Source: a virus. Taken from it: a stretch of 25,083 nt of DNA. Shown here piece by piece: positions 1-7,524 of the stretch (position 1 is the first letter of the stretch; every line of letters starts with the position of its first letter). Position numbers and translations under genes: made by a program. The notes under the pieces were generated by a model. The model was given only the letters and a program-made list of their open reading frames with translations. It searched no databases and had not been told where the DNA came from. The stretch is from positions 1 through 25,083 of the IMG/VR virus record IMGVR_UViG_3300044695_001757. The stretch is one strand, 5' to 3'.

Positions 1-589
1 TCAAACAGAAAGCATAGTCTTCACCAATGTATTGACCATCAAGAATCATAAAGTCAAAGATGGCGTGTTCTATTTCGCCATCTCCATCTCCTTTGTATTG
101 CCACTCAGGATGCTTCTCAATCATGTGTTCAAACACATGACGGCGAACAAGCATGAATCCAGTGGAAACACTTTCAACTCTCATCAATCCATGATCGTCA
201 AACTCTAATTGACCATCTTCGTCTAGATAAAAATCAAGGAAAAATTTGGCATCTTTTGATCTGCGTGGATACGATCCAGCCACAACATCTTTGTCTGATG
301 ACAGCGCCAGCAAGCGAGTAACAGCATCCGTGTTAATCACAACATCAGAATCCACAAACAAAAAATCTGTGCAATCTGATTCCATGAAATTACGAACCAG
401 CTTGTTTCTAGCTTTGGTAATAATTGAGCAACCAGACAGGTGTACGAGGTTTAATCGCACACCCATCTTGTCTAACTTGGGAACGAGTTCTGCAATGGCA
501 AAAGCAGTTCTGATGTTTACTTTGCCATCGTAACAAGGGATCGCAATCATAAGCTTGCGACCAATCAAGTTAAAACTTTTATCAGCCAT
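1..589 (-). CDS. Glycosyltransferase-like protein (GT-A fold, partial at window edge)
   Basis: 196 codons are visible before the window edge; the C-terminus is missing. The start ATG (587-589) overlaps the stop of the upstream structural gene by 8 nt (ATGGCTGA), so it is probably translated by coupling; I see no clear ribosome site of its own. The N-terminus has a beta-strand IAIPCYDG (residues 16-22), a helix with RNKLVRNF, then FLFVDSDVVI with a D80-S-D82 pair, the usual metal and nucleotide-sugar site of GT-A glycosyltransferases, and GEDYAF near residue 189, as in GT2-like enzymes. Phages use such enzymes to glycosylate DNA, virion proteins or host surface sugars; the target cannot be read here. 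Its place at the end of the structural operon suggests a virion or host-surface role (inference). Confidence 0.7.
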   Translation of the reverse strand, partial: MADKSFNLIGRKLMIAIPCYDGKVNIRTAFAIAELVPKLDKMGVRLNLVHLSGCSIITKARNKLVRNFMESDCTDFLFVDSDVVINTDAVTRLLALSSDKDVVAGSYPRRSKDAKFFLDFYLDEDGQLEFDDHGLMRVESVSTGFMLVRRHVFEHMIEKHPEWQYKGDGDGEIEHAIFDFMILDGQYIGEDYAFCL

Positions 590-1088
590 AGTAAACGTTA
601 GCAGAAAGTAGATTGGACATACTCAAGTAGATACCGTTTTTGACCAGTATCCCTTCGCCGGGGATTAAAGCAAAATTACCAAACAAGTCAGACGCACCAG
701 TGTCGTAACTAGCAACCCACAAGGATGCGTATGCTGCCGCTGTACCGCCTGCAATAGTTCCAGAGTTGATGTCTGTAACTGTGAAAGTATCAGCGCCCGT
801 GCGTGTAATTGAGTAGTTACCGTTTGTGCCAGAATTTCCGCTTGCGGTGGCAAAAGTAAGTCCAACCACATCGCCAGTAACCAAGCCGTGAGCTACTTTT
901 GTAACAGTAATAACGGCAGCAGTTCTTGAATACGTTGCAGCAACAGGTGCTGTAGTAGTGTCAAAAATGTCCAGCGTTCCAGCCGTAGCCGTGCCAACCA
1001 TAGAAATAGCTTTTAACCTATTTCGACCCAAAACAACAAAACCAGAATTGTTGAGGTGTCCCGATTTAACGTCTGTTTGCATACCCAT
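582..1088 (-). CDS. Phage structural protein, beta-rich
   Basis: A 168-aa protein that I place among the virion proteins from its position and composition. It is rich in Gly, Thr, Ala and Val. Its middle part (about residues 55-110) has the pattern VAHGLVTGDVV...TFTVTDINSGT, a beta-sandwich-like repeat often seen in phage head or tail surface proteins. The ATG at 1088 is preferred over a TTG six bases upstream because AAGGAG lies 7 nt before it. It follows the 102-aa structural gene and is followed, with an 8-nt overlap, by the glycosyltransferase-like gene. Possible roles are head decoration, head-tail joining or fibre; the sequence does not decide. Confidence 0.6.
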   Translation of the reverse strand: MGMQTDVKSGHLNNSGFVVLGRNRLKAISMVGTATAGTLDIFDTTTAPVAATYSRTAAVITVTKVAHGLVTGDVVGLTFATASGNSGTNGNYSITRTGADTFTVTDINSGTIAGGTAAAYASLWVASYDTGASDLFGNFALIPGEGILVKNGIYLSMSNLLSANVYYG

Positions 1089-1109
1089 AATCAATCTCCT
1101 TATTTAACA

Positions 1110-1123
1110 GGGGCCGAAGCCCC
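1110..1123 (-). terminator. GGGGC-TTCG-GCCCC hairpin between structural genes
   Basis: On the minus strand a 5-bp GC stem closes a TTCG tetraloop, followed by TGTTAAATAA and then the AAGGAG of the next gene. The T-run is poor, so at best it is a weak terminator or an mRNA-stabilising or processing hairpin. The same TTCG design is used in the strong terminator after the capsid gene. Confidence 0.4.
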
Positions 1124-1133
1124 GTGAAGTTGA

Positions 1134-1442
1134 TTAGCTCAGAGCAGCACCAACAGCGGTAACCCAAGCAGAACCAGTGGAGATTACAAGGCAGTATTCG
1201 TTGTTGCCTACACCGTTGTCGCTAATCAAGCGAACTTGACCAGCATTGCCAGCAGCAGCCGTAGGCAGCGCAGCAGTCAGAATAGCAGGCAGGTCGATGA
1301 AAGAAGAAACCGTAACGCTTGTTACGCTAGTAGCCGGGCCGATTGTTGCGTCAACAGTGACTGCACCAGTGGTGGAGTTAACGGAGATGGACTCAAAGCC
1401 GTTCAGTGAACGAACTGGCCCGGTGAATGTGGTATTTGCCAT
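1134..1442 (-). CDS. Small phage structural protein (head fibre or decoration-like)
   Basis: A 102-aa protein starting MANTTFTGPVRSLNGFESI, a beginning typical of small capsid-associated proteins encoded just after the major capsid gene. It is almost wholly beta-prone (Val, Thr, Ser, Ala) with a conserved-looking end NEYCLVISTGSAWVTA, which resembles the closing strand of trimeric fibre or decoration domains. AAGGA lies 9 nt upstream of the ATG. The gene follows the capsid terminator and a 156-bp structured gap, so it may be expressed at a lower level than the capsid protein or from a promoter in that gap. Function is inferred from position only. Confidence 0.6.
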   Translation of the reverse strand: MANTTFTGPVRSLNGFESISVNSTTGAVTVDATIGPATSVTSVTVSSFIDLPAILTAALPTAAAGNAGQVRLISDNGVGNNEYCLVISTGSAWVTAVGAALS

Positions 1443-1467
1443 AATTTTTTCCTTACAAGCAAGTTAA

Positions 1468-1510
1468 GCGTATCAATCTGCTTGTCGTCAGCCGGGACTG
1501 TTTGATACGC
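1468..1510. promoter_or_regulatory. 9-bp perfect inverted repeat downstream of the capsid gene
   Basis: GCGTATCAA (1468-1476) and TTGATACGC (1502-1510) are perfect complements around a 25-nt loop, in the gap between the capsid terminator and the next structural gene. In the minus-strand transcript this forms a hairpin about 25 nt upstream of the next gene's start codon. A role in mRNA processing, stability or protein binding is possible. The rest of this gap holds one GTTTAAAC (1546-1553) and no clear promoter. Confidence 0.45.
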
Positions 1511-1563
1511 CGGAGAACCCCGGAATGCCTTGTTTATACCATGCAGTTTAAACAATGGCAATG

Positions 1564-1591
1564 AAAAAAGGAGGCCGAAGCCCCCTTTTTT
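1564..1591 (-). terminator. Rho-independent terminator after the major capsid gene
   Basis: Read on the minus strand: GGGGGC, a TTCG tetraloop, GCCTCC (6 bp including one G-U pair), then TTTTTTC. An A-run before the stem can extend the helix. It starts 7 bp after the capsid stop codon. It probably sets a high capsid-to-downstream transcript ratio. Because A and T runs flank both sides it could also act on plus-strand transcripts. Confidence 0.85.
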
Positions 1592-1598
1592 CTGCTGC

Positions 1599-2510
1599 TT
1601 AGGACGAACCGGGAGACCCGAAAATGCCCAAGGGATCAGACACGCCAAAGCTGTAACGCTCACGGGCTTTGTAACGGACGTTGCCGGTATCAAAGTCGCC
1701 GTCCATGCCGGTAGACATGGGGGTGCGGACAAAGTGCTTCAGACCGTTAGGAACGTCAGTCAACAAGAACCAAGCGTTGGTATCTGTCAAGTAGTTATTG
1801 ACAGTGTAGCCGCCGGGAATGGAGCCGTTGTTCTTAATGGCGTTGATATCGTTGTCGGCGGTTGCAGTACGCAATTCGGTTTCCAACAAACGAGTGGCAA
1901 CGAACTGGAGTGCTGGAGGCACAACCAGTTTCTTGGGCTTGGCAGCGATCAGCAAGCCACGCTCATCTGTCCAGCCTGCGATTTGAATGACTGCGTTTTC
2001 CAACGAAGTTTCATTCAAGTCAGCGCCGGTAGTTGGGCGGTTGCTGTTAGTGCCACCAGAGATCAGTGGGTGGGCGGTGCTACACAAGGTAACGCCGTCA
2101 CCGTAGGTCACTGTAGTGGTGAACGCATTGTTCAACACAAAAGCGGCCTTGACCTGCTTGGTGTAAGCCATAGCACGGGCCAGAGCTTTGGTGTAGCGGC
2201 TGGACAAGCTGTCATACAGATTGTCTTCCACTGCTTCTTCAGTGATGGAGAAGCCCATTGCGATGGTTTCGTGGTTGTAACGAGCAGTCCATGCTTCTTG
2301 AGCATTGTCATAAGCGATGGCAGAGCCTTCGTTCTTGACAGGTGCGGCTGAGAAGCCGGACAACTTGGTTTCTTCTTCGAAGGAACGCTCAGAGGTCTCG
2401 CTTTCGTAGATCTCTTTGTGTTGCTCGCCGTAAGTCTTGTATTCCAAGCCAAACAAAGCGTTCAAACCGGGGAGCAGTTCCTTCAGTAGTTGGGCACGAG
2501 AAATAGCCAT
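1599..2510 (-). CDS. Major capsid protein
   Basis: A 303-aa protein, the likely main shell subunit. It opens MAISRAQLLKELLPGLNALF and has EEAVEDNLYDSL (residues about 91-102) and LVVPPALQFVATRLLETE (about 195-212). This pattern resembles HK97-fold capsid proteins of the Mu gpT-like group: an N-terminal helical arm, a spine helix and a P-domain with the 'VPP' strand. AAGGAG lies 6 nt before the ATG and partly overlaps the stop of the preceding gene (TAAGGAG). The gene sits after scaffold, a 150-aa head protein and a decoration-like gene, and is followed by a strong terminator, as expected for the most abundant virion protein. The assignment rests on pattern and synteny. Confidence 0.85.
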   Translation of the reverse strand: MAISRAQLLKELLPGLNALFGLEYKTYGEQHKEIYESETSERSFEEETKLSGFSAAPVKNEGSAIAYDNAQEAWTARYNHETIAMGFSITEEAVEDNLYDSLSSRYTKALARAMAYTKQVKAAFVLNNAFTTTVTYGDGVTLCSTAHPLISGGTNSNRPTTGADLNETSLENAVIQIAGWTDERGLLIAAKPKKLVVPPALQFVATRLLETELRTATADNDINAIKNNGSIPGGYTVNNYLTDTNAWFLLTDVPNGLKHFVRTPMSTGMDGDFDTGNVRYKARERYSFGVSDPLGIFGSPGSS

Positions 2511-2520
2511 TTCTTACTCC

Positions 2521-3117
2521 TTATACACCAGTGGTGTTGTTGTACTGGTGAGCGTTGATTTTCACCAACAGTTCGGTGTAAGTGTCAGCCGCAGTAGCGG
2601 TTTCAGGCACAACATCGATCACACGAATTGGAATAGTCGCTGTAGTACCAGCGCCTGTCAAAGTCACAGCGAAAGCAGAGTTACCAGTGGTAGTGCTGCC
2701 AGCGTTGAGAACCAAGGCCAAGTTAGTGCCGACTACGGTGCGACCAGCGGAACTCATGGTTGTTCCAGAGGACACAACAGCAACTTTGAAAAGCGCTTGC
2801 TGGTCATCTACAACATACGCATAAGCATAGTTGGTTGAAGTTGATACGGATGCAGGAATGTACTGACCCTCAACGGTTTGACCGCTGGAGTTGACATATG
2901 AACCGCCTACGCAAACGCCAACAATAGTGCCAGCATTGGTAGAAGTTGATTTAATCAGATAGCCGTCAGAATCAATTTGAACTGTATCTCCAAAGAAGAT
3001 AGCAGTGCCAAAAGAAGCAGCAACGGGAATCTGCCGAAAAGCACCTGCGTAGGGCTTGCCATCAATAGAATTGATTGGTTTTAGACCGTAGGGTGCTGAG
3101 ACAGTGGGGTAAGCCAT
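2521..3117 (-). CDS. Head decoration-like structural protein
   Basis: A 198-aa protein encoded immediately before the major capsid gene. It starts MAYPTVSAPYGLKPINSIDG, a motif common to phage proteins that sit on or beside the capsid, and continues with beta-rich segments of Thr, Ser, Val and Gly (residues 30-180). GGAG lies 9 nt before the ATG. Its TAA stop is part of the Shine-Dalgarno of the capsid gene, so the two are closely coupled and probably made together. Decoration or minor capsid protein is the best reading; head fibre is possible. Confidence 0.65.
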   Translation of the reverse strand: MAYPTVSAPYGLKPINSIDGKPYAGAFRQIPVAASFGTAIFFGDTVQIDSDGYLIKSTSTNAGTIVGVCVGGSYVNSSGQTVEGQYIPASVSTSTNYAYAYVVDDQQALFKVAVVSSGTTMSSAGRTVVGTNLALVLNAGSTTTGNSAFAVTLTGAGTTATIPIRVIDVVPETATAADTYTELLVKINAHQYNNTTGV

Positions 3118-3133
3118 GTTTTAAGCTCCAAAG

Positions 3134-3586
3134 TTAGATTGATTTACCAAATGAGACTTTTGAACGTCGCTCATTAAAGAGAGGCATTCTTGAGTCACTT
3201 TCACGCATAAAGTTGTTGTCCACTGATTCCATCTGCGCTCTTGCCTGTTCTTGGAAGTACGCATCACGGTCACGGGTGAACTCAACAGGGGTTTTGCAAA
3301 GAAGCAATCCACCAATTTCAATTCCGTCTGGGAACCGCCCGTTAGGGTTATTCAACATACGGAGTTTCGGTTGGGTGATGGCCTTCACAGGCTCCCAACC
3401 CTCACGGAATTTAGTAGAAATGTTTACTGGATCATCCTTGTTCAACATGGAAACTCGAATCCAACGGAAATCCCATCCTTCTTCCTTTTCAGGTTCAGGT
3501 AGCAATTGAGGCGGCATCCAGCGTTTGGGGCGCATCTCTGCTTCACGAGACTCTACAGACCTTTTTTCACGTTTTTGATCATCCAT
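3134..3586 (-). CDS. Head-associated protein of unknown function
   Basis: A 150-aa, charged, soluble protein between scaffold and the decoration-like gene. The first 25 residues are strongly basic and acidic (MDDQKREKRSVESREAEMRP). The core has WDFRWIRVSMLNKDDPVN, GWEPV and GGLLLCKTPVEFTRDRDAY, the layout of a family of small proteins found with scaffold and capsid genes in many short-genome phages. AAGGAG lies 8 nt before the ATG, and the start overlaps the scaffold stop (ATGGATGA). No catalytic motif is visible. A role in head assembly is inferred from constant gene order, not from the sequence. Confidence 0.6.
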   Translation of the reverse strand: MDDQKREKRSVESREAEMRPKRWMPPQLLPEPEKEEGWDFRWIRVSMLNKDDPVNISTKFREGWEPVKAITQPKLRMLNNPNGRFPDGIEIGGLLLCKTPVEFTRDRDAYFQEQARAQMESVDNNFMRESDSRMPLFNERRSKVSFGKSI

Positions 3587-4532
3587 TTTGATTTCTCCTT
3601 AAAACCGCCACCTCACGAGCATATTGTTCCAACGGAACTCCAAGCCGCTTGGCAATGTTGACTTCTGACTGGGAAAGTGTAATTTTCTTGGGCGCAACAC
3701 TTCTGCTTGCAGAAGCAACAACGCTTGATTTAGGGCGATGAGATTTCGAATCATCGGACTCACCAGACTCAAACTTATCTGGGAATACTTGGCGTAACCT
3801 ACCATTTAAGCGCAAATAGTAATCGTCACTTTGAGGATCTACACCCTCGTCATTAACCAGCTTGTCATGCACTCCAAGCGCAAAACTGGTCATTTCCTTA
3901 TCCTGACCCCACCAAGAATTTTGTTTTCGCCAATTCTCAGCTTTGTAGTCTGGTTTAGGTTCTGCTTGCAGGTGAGGAGTTTGTACAACATTTTCCGGCT
4001 CCTGTAAAGGGGTCGGCTTAAAATTGTTTACACGCTCCACCTTCATCTTGGCGGAGGTCATCTCTTCCTGCGCTTCGACCAAGGCATCAGAATCGCCTGA
4101 TTCATATGCAGACTTGTACTTGCGTTTAGCCTCTTCTAGCTCTTTTGCAACTACTTTTTTGGCCTGCTCCAAAAGGGCAGATTGACTGGTATTTACAGTG
4201 CCTTTAAGGCGCTTGTTCTCTTCAAAAACGGCTTGGGCTATACGGATAGCTTCTTCCTTTTCTCTAAGAGCTGCCTCTTTTGCCCTGCGTTCTTCGTGAT
4301 AACCCTTGGTAAATTCACGAATTTTGTTGCGGTCTCGCTTTGAATATGACTCCAATTCCTCATCGGTTGGCTCTTGAGGAGGAGAAGTCATAGGAGAACG
4401 ACCACGATCATCTTCAGGCGTGTCGTCAACAATTTCAATTTCCGGCTCTGGCTCGGTCATGAGAAGCCCACGCTTTGGCTGCTCTATCTCAGAGTCCTGA
4501 AATTCAAATTCAGTTTTCTCGTTATCGGACAT
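3579..4532 (-). CDS. Capsid assembly scaffolding protein
   Basis: A 317-aa hydrophilic protein. The ATG at 4532 is chosen because a GGGG ribosome site lies 7 nt upstream; an open frame runs further but has no such site. The N-terminal 70 residues are acidic and disordered (EFEFQDSEIEQ, EPEPEIEIVDDTPEDD). Residues about 75-190 form a long charged coiled coil (ERRAKEAALREKEEA, ELEEAKRKYKSAYESG). The C-terminus is basic and ends LRRNQNG. Acidic start, coiled-coil centre and basic tail that binds the shell are the usual design of phage scaffolds, which guide capsid assembly and then leave. It lies between portal and capsid genes, as expected. Confidence 0.75.
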   Translation of the reverse strand: MSDNEKTEFEFQDSEIEQPKRGLLMTEPEPEIEIVDDTPEDDRGRSPMTSPPQEPTDEELESYSKRDRNKIREFTKGYHEERRAKEAALREKEEAIRIAQAVFEENKRLKGTVNTSQSALLEQAKKVVAKELEEAKRKYKSAYESGDSDALVEAQEEMTSAKMKVERVNNFKPTPLQEPENVVQTPHLQAEPKPDYKAENWRKQNSWWGQDKEMTSFALGVHDKLVNDEGVDPQSDDYYLRLNGRLRQVFPDKFESGESDDSKSHRPKSSVVASASRSVAPKKITLSQSEVNIAKRLGVPLEQYAREVAVLRRNQNG

Positions 4533-4543
4533 TATTTTTCCCC

Positions 4544-4948
4544 TTACGCACGGGTTATTCCACGAGGATCTTGAACTACAGCTTCTACGCTGTCGTCGTT
4601 GATCAGGCGAAATTCTTTGCCATGAATCTTGATCCGAGTCCCAGTATTGGGTCGGACAAGGACGAAGTCTCCAGCTTTGCACGAAGGCCCAGACGGGAAT
4701 CGTTTGGTGTCTTTAAACGCATCAGGCCCCATCTTCACAACAAACAGTACTGGCGACAGTAGCTCTTCGTAATGCATGGTTTGCCCGGCCTTTACAAGAC
4801 CGCTTTCATACTCTTCATCTACCTCTGGTAAAACGCACAAGAGGTAAAAGGTTGCTGGATCTGGCACTTGTTTTGCCTTTTCCTCTGCCGAAGTATTCAA
4901 AATACCTGACAGATCCACTGCCTGAACATCGAATTCAGTCATCTTCAT
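4544..4948 (-). CDS. GroES-like co-chaperonin
   Basis: A 134-aa protein that looks like a divergent cpn10. Residues 66-134 read PVLFVVKMGPDAF..., CKAGDFVLV, GTRIKIHGKEF, RLINDDSVEAVV. This follows the GroES order: a 'V..VGPG' strand, 'VKVGDKVLF', 'GTEIKIDGEEY' and 'REDDILAVI'. The N-terminal part (about 65 residues) is longer than in host GroES. GroES caps the GroEL chamber; phage versions such as T4 gp31 and RB49 CocO let the large capsid protein fold in it. The gene lies between portal and scaffold, consistent with a capsid-folding role. ATG 4948 follows GGAG by 4 nt; ATG 4942 is the alternative start. It overlaps the upstream gene by 14 nt. Confidence 0.65.
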   Translation of the reverse strand: MKMTEFDVQAVDLSGILNTSAEEKAKQVPDPATFYLLCVLPEVDEEYESGLVKAGQTMHYEELLSPVLFVVKMGPDAFKDTKRFPSGPSCKAGDFVLVRPNTGTRIKIHGKEFRLINDDSVEAVVQDPRGITRA

Positions 4949-5126
4949 AGTTCTCCATTTTTCGCACAAGGTCGACAACCACGGACTGTGCAAACAATAG
5001 ACCTTGAATTTGTCCACACAGTTCTCGGTACTCGGCGTAGTCTTTGGCTCCGCCTGTACCAATTCTTTCGGAAACGATTTCGCCTCGTTCCTTCAATTGC
5101 TTCACGATGTATTCCAGTTCAGTCAT
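4935..5126 (-). CDS. Small conserved-position protein next to portal
   Basis: A 63-aa protein (MTELEYIVKQLKERGEIVSE...) predicted to be mostly helical. Two helices, about residues 2-22 and 28-58, could form a helical hairpin. The start overlaps the portal stop by one base (TAATG), so it is coupled to portal translation. Small helical ORFs at this place between portal and scaffold are common in phages, but I do not recognise a function. Confidence 0.6.
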   Translation of the reverse strand: MTELEYIVKQLKERGEIVSERIGTGGAKDYAEYRELCGQIQGLLFAQSVVVDLVRKMENYEDD

Positions 5127-7516
5127 TATTGTTTCCGTTTAAACAGATCAACTTGCACTTTCTGGTTTGCCTGCTTCTCTTGAGACTGGATTCGCTGTTG
5201 CTCAATCTCTTGAGTGCCTTGCATTCTTTGGGCTTCTAATTGCAATTTGGCTTGGGCAATCTGTGTATCCGCCTGCATCTTTTGAGCTTTGGCTTGCGCT
5301 TCAATTTGTTTGATTTGCAGTTCTGCCTGTTGCATTTGGATGAGGGGATCTTGAGCCTGTTGTTGGGCTTGGGCCTGTTGAGCCTGAGCTTGGTTCAATT
5401 GCAGAAGCTGTGCGGCTCCTTGAGCAACCAAGCGAGACAACTCGACTTCGACATCCTCTGGCAGGGTGGAGTCTGGCGCTGGGATTGGAACTCCAATTTG
5501 CTCTTCCACGTTCTTGCGGTATTTAAACGCTAAATGCTCCGCAATATGCGCCATAGCGGCTGCTTGGATCTTTTGAGCCATTGGGTTTTGACCAATAGTT
5601 TGAGCAATCATCGGGTCTTGCATAAATGCTTGGTGCGCCGCAATATGAGCTTCGTGATCTTGATAGATGAAAGCTTTGGTTGGCTTGCCATTGAGGAATG
5701 CCATGTTCTCACTGACTGGATCTTTTGGCGTTTGATCATCAGAGGTGGGAATAAGCTTGTCGGCGTTACGCACACCCAAGACCTCAATCATTTGACGATG
5801 CAAGTTGGGCAGGTCATAGATCTGAGGTGCTTGGCTCGCCAACTGAATCACAGCTTGGTACTGCATGATCCGTTGAGCCATTGTGGAACTGTTGGGGTCA
5901 CTTACTGGGATAACCTCAACAATGTCGTAATCCGCCTGCTTGGCATTGCGGTTTCCACTTTCTGGATCGTACTCATAGTCATCTGGTGCATAGTCCCGAA
6001 TGATGTTTTTCAGAAGCTTGAACTCTTGCTTCATCGAGTTATGCACACGAGCCTGTACAGCGCTCATGGTTTTAAGCTGGCGCTCCAGCAGGGCCAAGGT
6101 TGTCCCAACTGGCGCATTTGCACTCATGTCGGAGACCTTCATCTCCCCGATAGATCCCAAGCGTCTGCCTTCTTCTGTGATCTGGTTCAGCAAAGTCAGC
6201 AATGTGCCGCTTGGTTCTTTGTAGGGCAGCGTCATTACGTTGTCTTTGATCGTTCCAGATGGAACATCCACATCCCTGAACTCTCCGGGTGCGATCGGGG
6301 TGTCATCCCCTTTGACCCGCATGCCACGGGCTTTCAAGCCACCGGGCAGGTTTGAGAGAGTTCCTGCGTCCACCAGTTGGCGGATCAACGCAGTACCAGC
6401 ACGGGCGTATCCGCCGATGATGTGGATCAACCCAAGGCCATAGAAGCCAAAGCCGGGGACGTAGCAGTAATCCACAAAATGCTGGCGCTTGAGCTTTCTT
6501 TCGTCCTCTGGATTCCAGTTGCGGTAGATAGACAGAACCTCATTGGTTCCACGGTCAATCGTTACAACATAGGGCAGGGCGATTCCTGTAGGCTCTCCGT
6601 CCTCACCAACATCCTCCATGCCTTCGATATCCAGTTCTGTGTGGATCTCAAAGATCTGATAGCGGTTGTCATCGGTGGTTTTGTAGCCTTGCTGTTCTGC
6701 CTTTTTCTTCTCAATGTCTGAGAGGATATTGACAGGTTCACCAAGCTCAATATCTCTGTAGAAGCCTGCGACTTGCAGCTTTTTGATTTCGTTTTCTGTT
6801 TTACGCATTACATGTGTAACACGTTCTGCGTTGTTCAGATTGGAAGCTCCGTAGGGAACAATGACATCCTCGGCTGGGATGAACATTGCCACTTCACGGC
6901 CAAGACCCGGATCGTAGTAAACCTTCTTAAAGGCGGCTCCGGCCAGACCCAAGGAATACAAGAGACGCTCATGTTCTGGGCGGTACTCTGGCATTTGCTC
7001 GGTTAGGCGGTAGTTCATGTCAGTGCGAACTCGCTCTGCCGCCTCTTCTTTCATCTTGGTGATTGCGCCGATGATTTCTGTCTTAACAGGGCCTTGGGCT
7101 GGGAAGGTTTCCATGATGGACTCTGACTGGAAGCGGATAGCGGCTTCGGTCAGGATTGTGGAGTAAACGCCACAGGCTCCATTCCAAGGCTGGGTGCGTT
7201 CTTCATACTGAAGACCCAGCACTTCCAAGCCTTTGACAAAGGTTTCTGCCCAGTCTTTGCGGGAGTTGACATCAGCATCTACAAGTTCGCACAGGTCGGA
7301 TGCAATATCTTGTAGGACACCTTCATCCAAAACTTCTGCAAGATTGGATTCAAAATCACCGTCATATTCTTTGCCGGGTTCAAGGGTAATCTCCATGCCG
7401 CCAGTGGAAATAGAGACAGACTCAGGGTCTACGATCTCAATCTCAATAGGCTCTTCTTCCAGACCGGCGATGCCAGCGGGAGATTGATAAACGCTTTTGT
7501 CCATATTAGTTGCCAT
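5126..7516 (-). CDS. Portal protein
   Basis: A 796-aa portal subunit. Twelve copies form the ring at one capsid corner through which DNA is packed and released. Residues about 75-150 (RKDWAETFVKGLEVLGL, QPWNGACGVYSTILTEAAIRFQ) and 395-500 (GGYARAGTALIRQLVDAGTLSN, LLTLLNQITEEGRRLGSIGEM, NAPVGTTLALLERQLKTMSA) match the clip, stem and crown layout of large P22-type podovirus-like portals. The last 100 residues are a Gln/Ala-rich coiled coil (LNQAQAQQAQAQQQAQDP), as in the long 'barrel' of P22 portal. AAGGAAA lies before the ATG. It follows the large terminase by 8 bp. GTTTAAAC at 5137-5144 lies within its last codons (LFKRKQ). Confidence 0.9.
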   Translation of the reverse strand: MATNMDKSVYQSPAGIAGLEEEPIEIEIVDPESVSISTGGMEITLEPGKEYDGDFESNLAEVLDEGVLQDIASDLCELVDADVNSRKDWAETFVKGLEVLGLQYEERTQPWNGACGVYSTILTEAAIRFQSESIMETFPAQGPVKTEIIGAITKMKEEAAERVRTDMNYRLTEQMPEYRPEHERLLYSLGLAGAAFKKVYYDPGLGREVAMFIPAEDVIVPYGASNLNNAERVTHVMRKTENEIKKLQVAGFYRDIELGEPVNILSDIEKKKAEQQGYKTTDDNRYQIFEIHTELDIEGMEDVGEDGEPTGIALPYVVTIDRGTNEVLSIYRNWNPEDERKLKRQHFVDYCYVPGFGFYGLGLIHIIGGYARAGTALIRQLVDAGTLSNLPGGLKARGMRVKGDDTPIAPGEFRDVDVPSGTIKDNVMTLPYKEPSGTLLTLLNQITEEGRRLGSIGEMKVSDMSANAPVGTTLALLERQLKTMSAVQARVHNSMKQEFKLLKNIIRDYAPDDYEYDPESGNRNAKQADYDIVEVIPVSDPNSSTMAQRIMQYQAVIQLASQAPQIYDLPNLHRQMIEVLGVRNADKLIPTSDDQTPKDPVSENMAFLNGKPTKAFIYQDHEAHIAAHQAFMQDPMIAQTIGQNPMAQKIQAAAMAHIAEHLAFKYRKNVEEQIGVPIPAPDSTLPEDVEVELSRLVAQGAAQLLQLNQAQAQQAQAQQQAQDPLIQMQQAELQIKQIEAQAKAQKMQADTQIAQAKLQLEAQRMQGTQEIEQQRIQSQEKQANQKVQVDLFKRKQ

Positions 7517-7524
7517 GATTTTCC

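Noticed and set aside
1443-1550. A protein-like frame on the minus strand (AYQTVPADDKQIDTLNLL) in the gap after the capsid gene.
   Set aside because: No ATG and no ribosome site; the segment is better explained by the hairpin and spacer. Could be a gene remnant.
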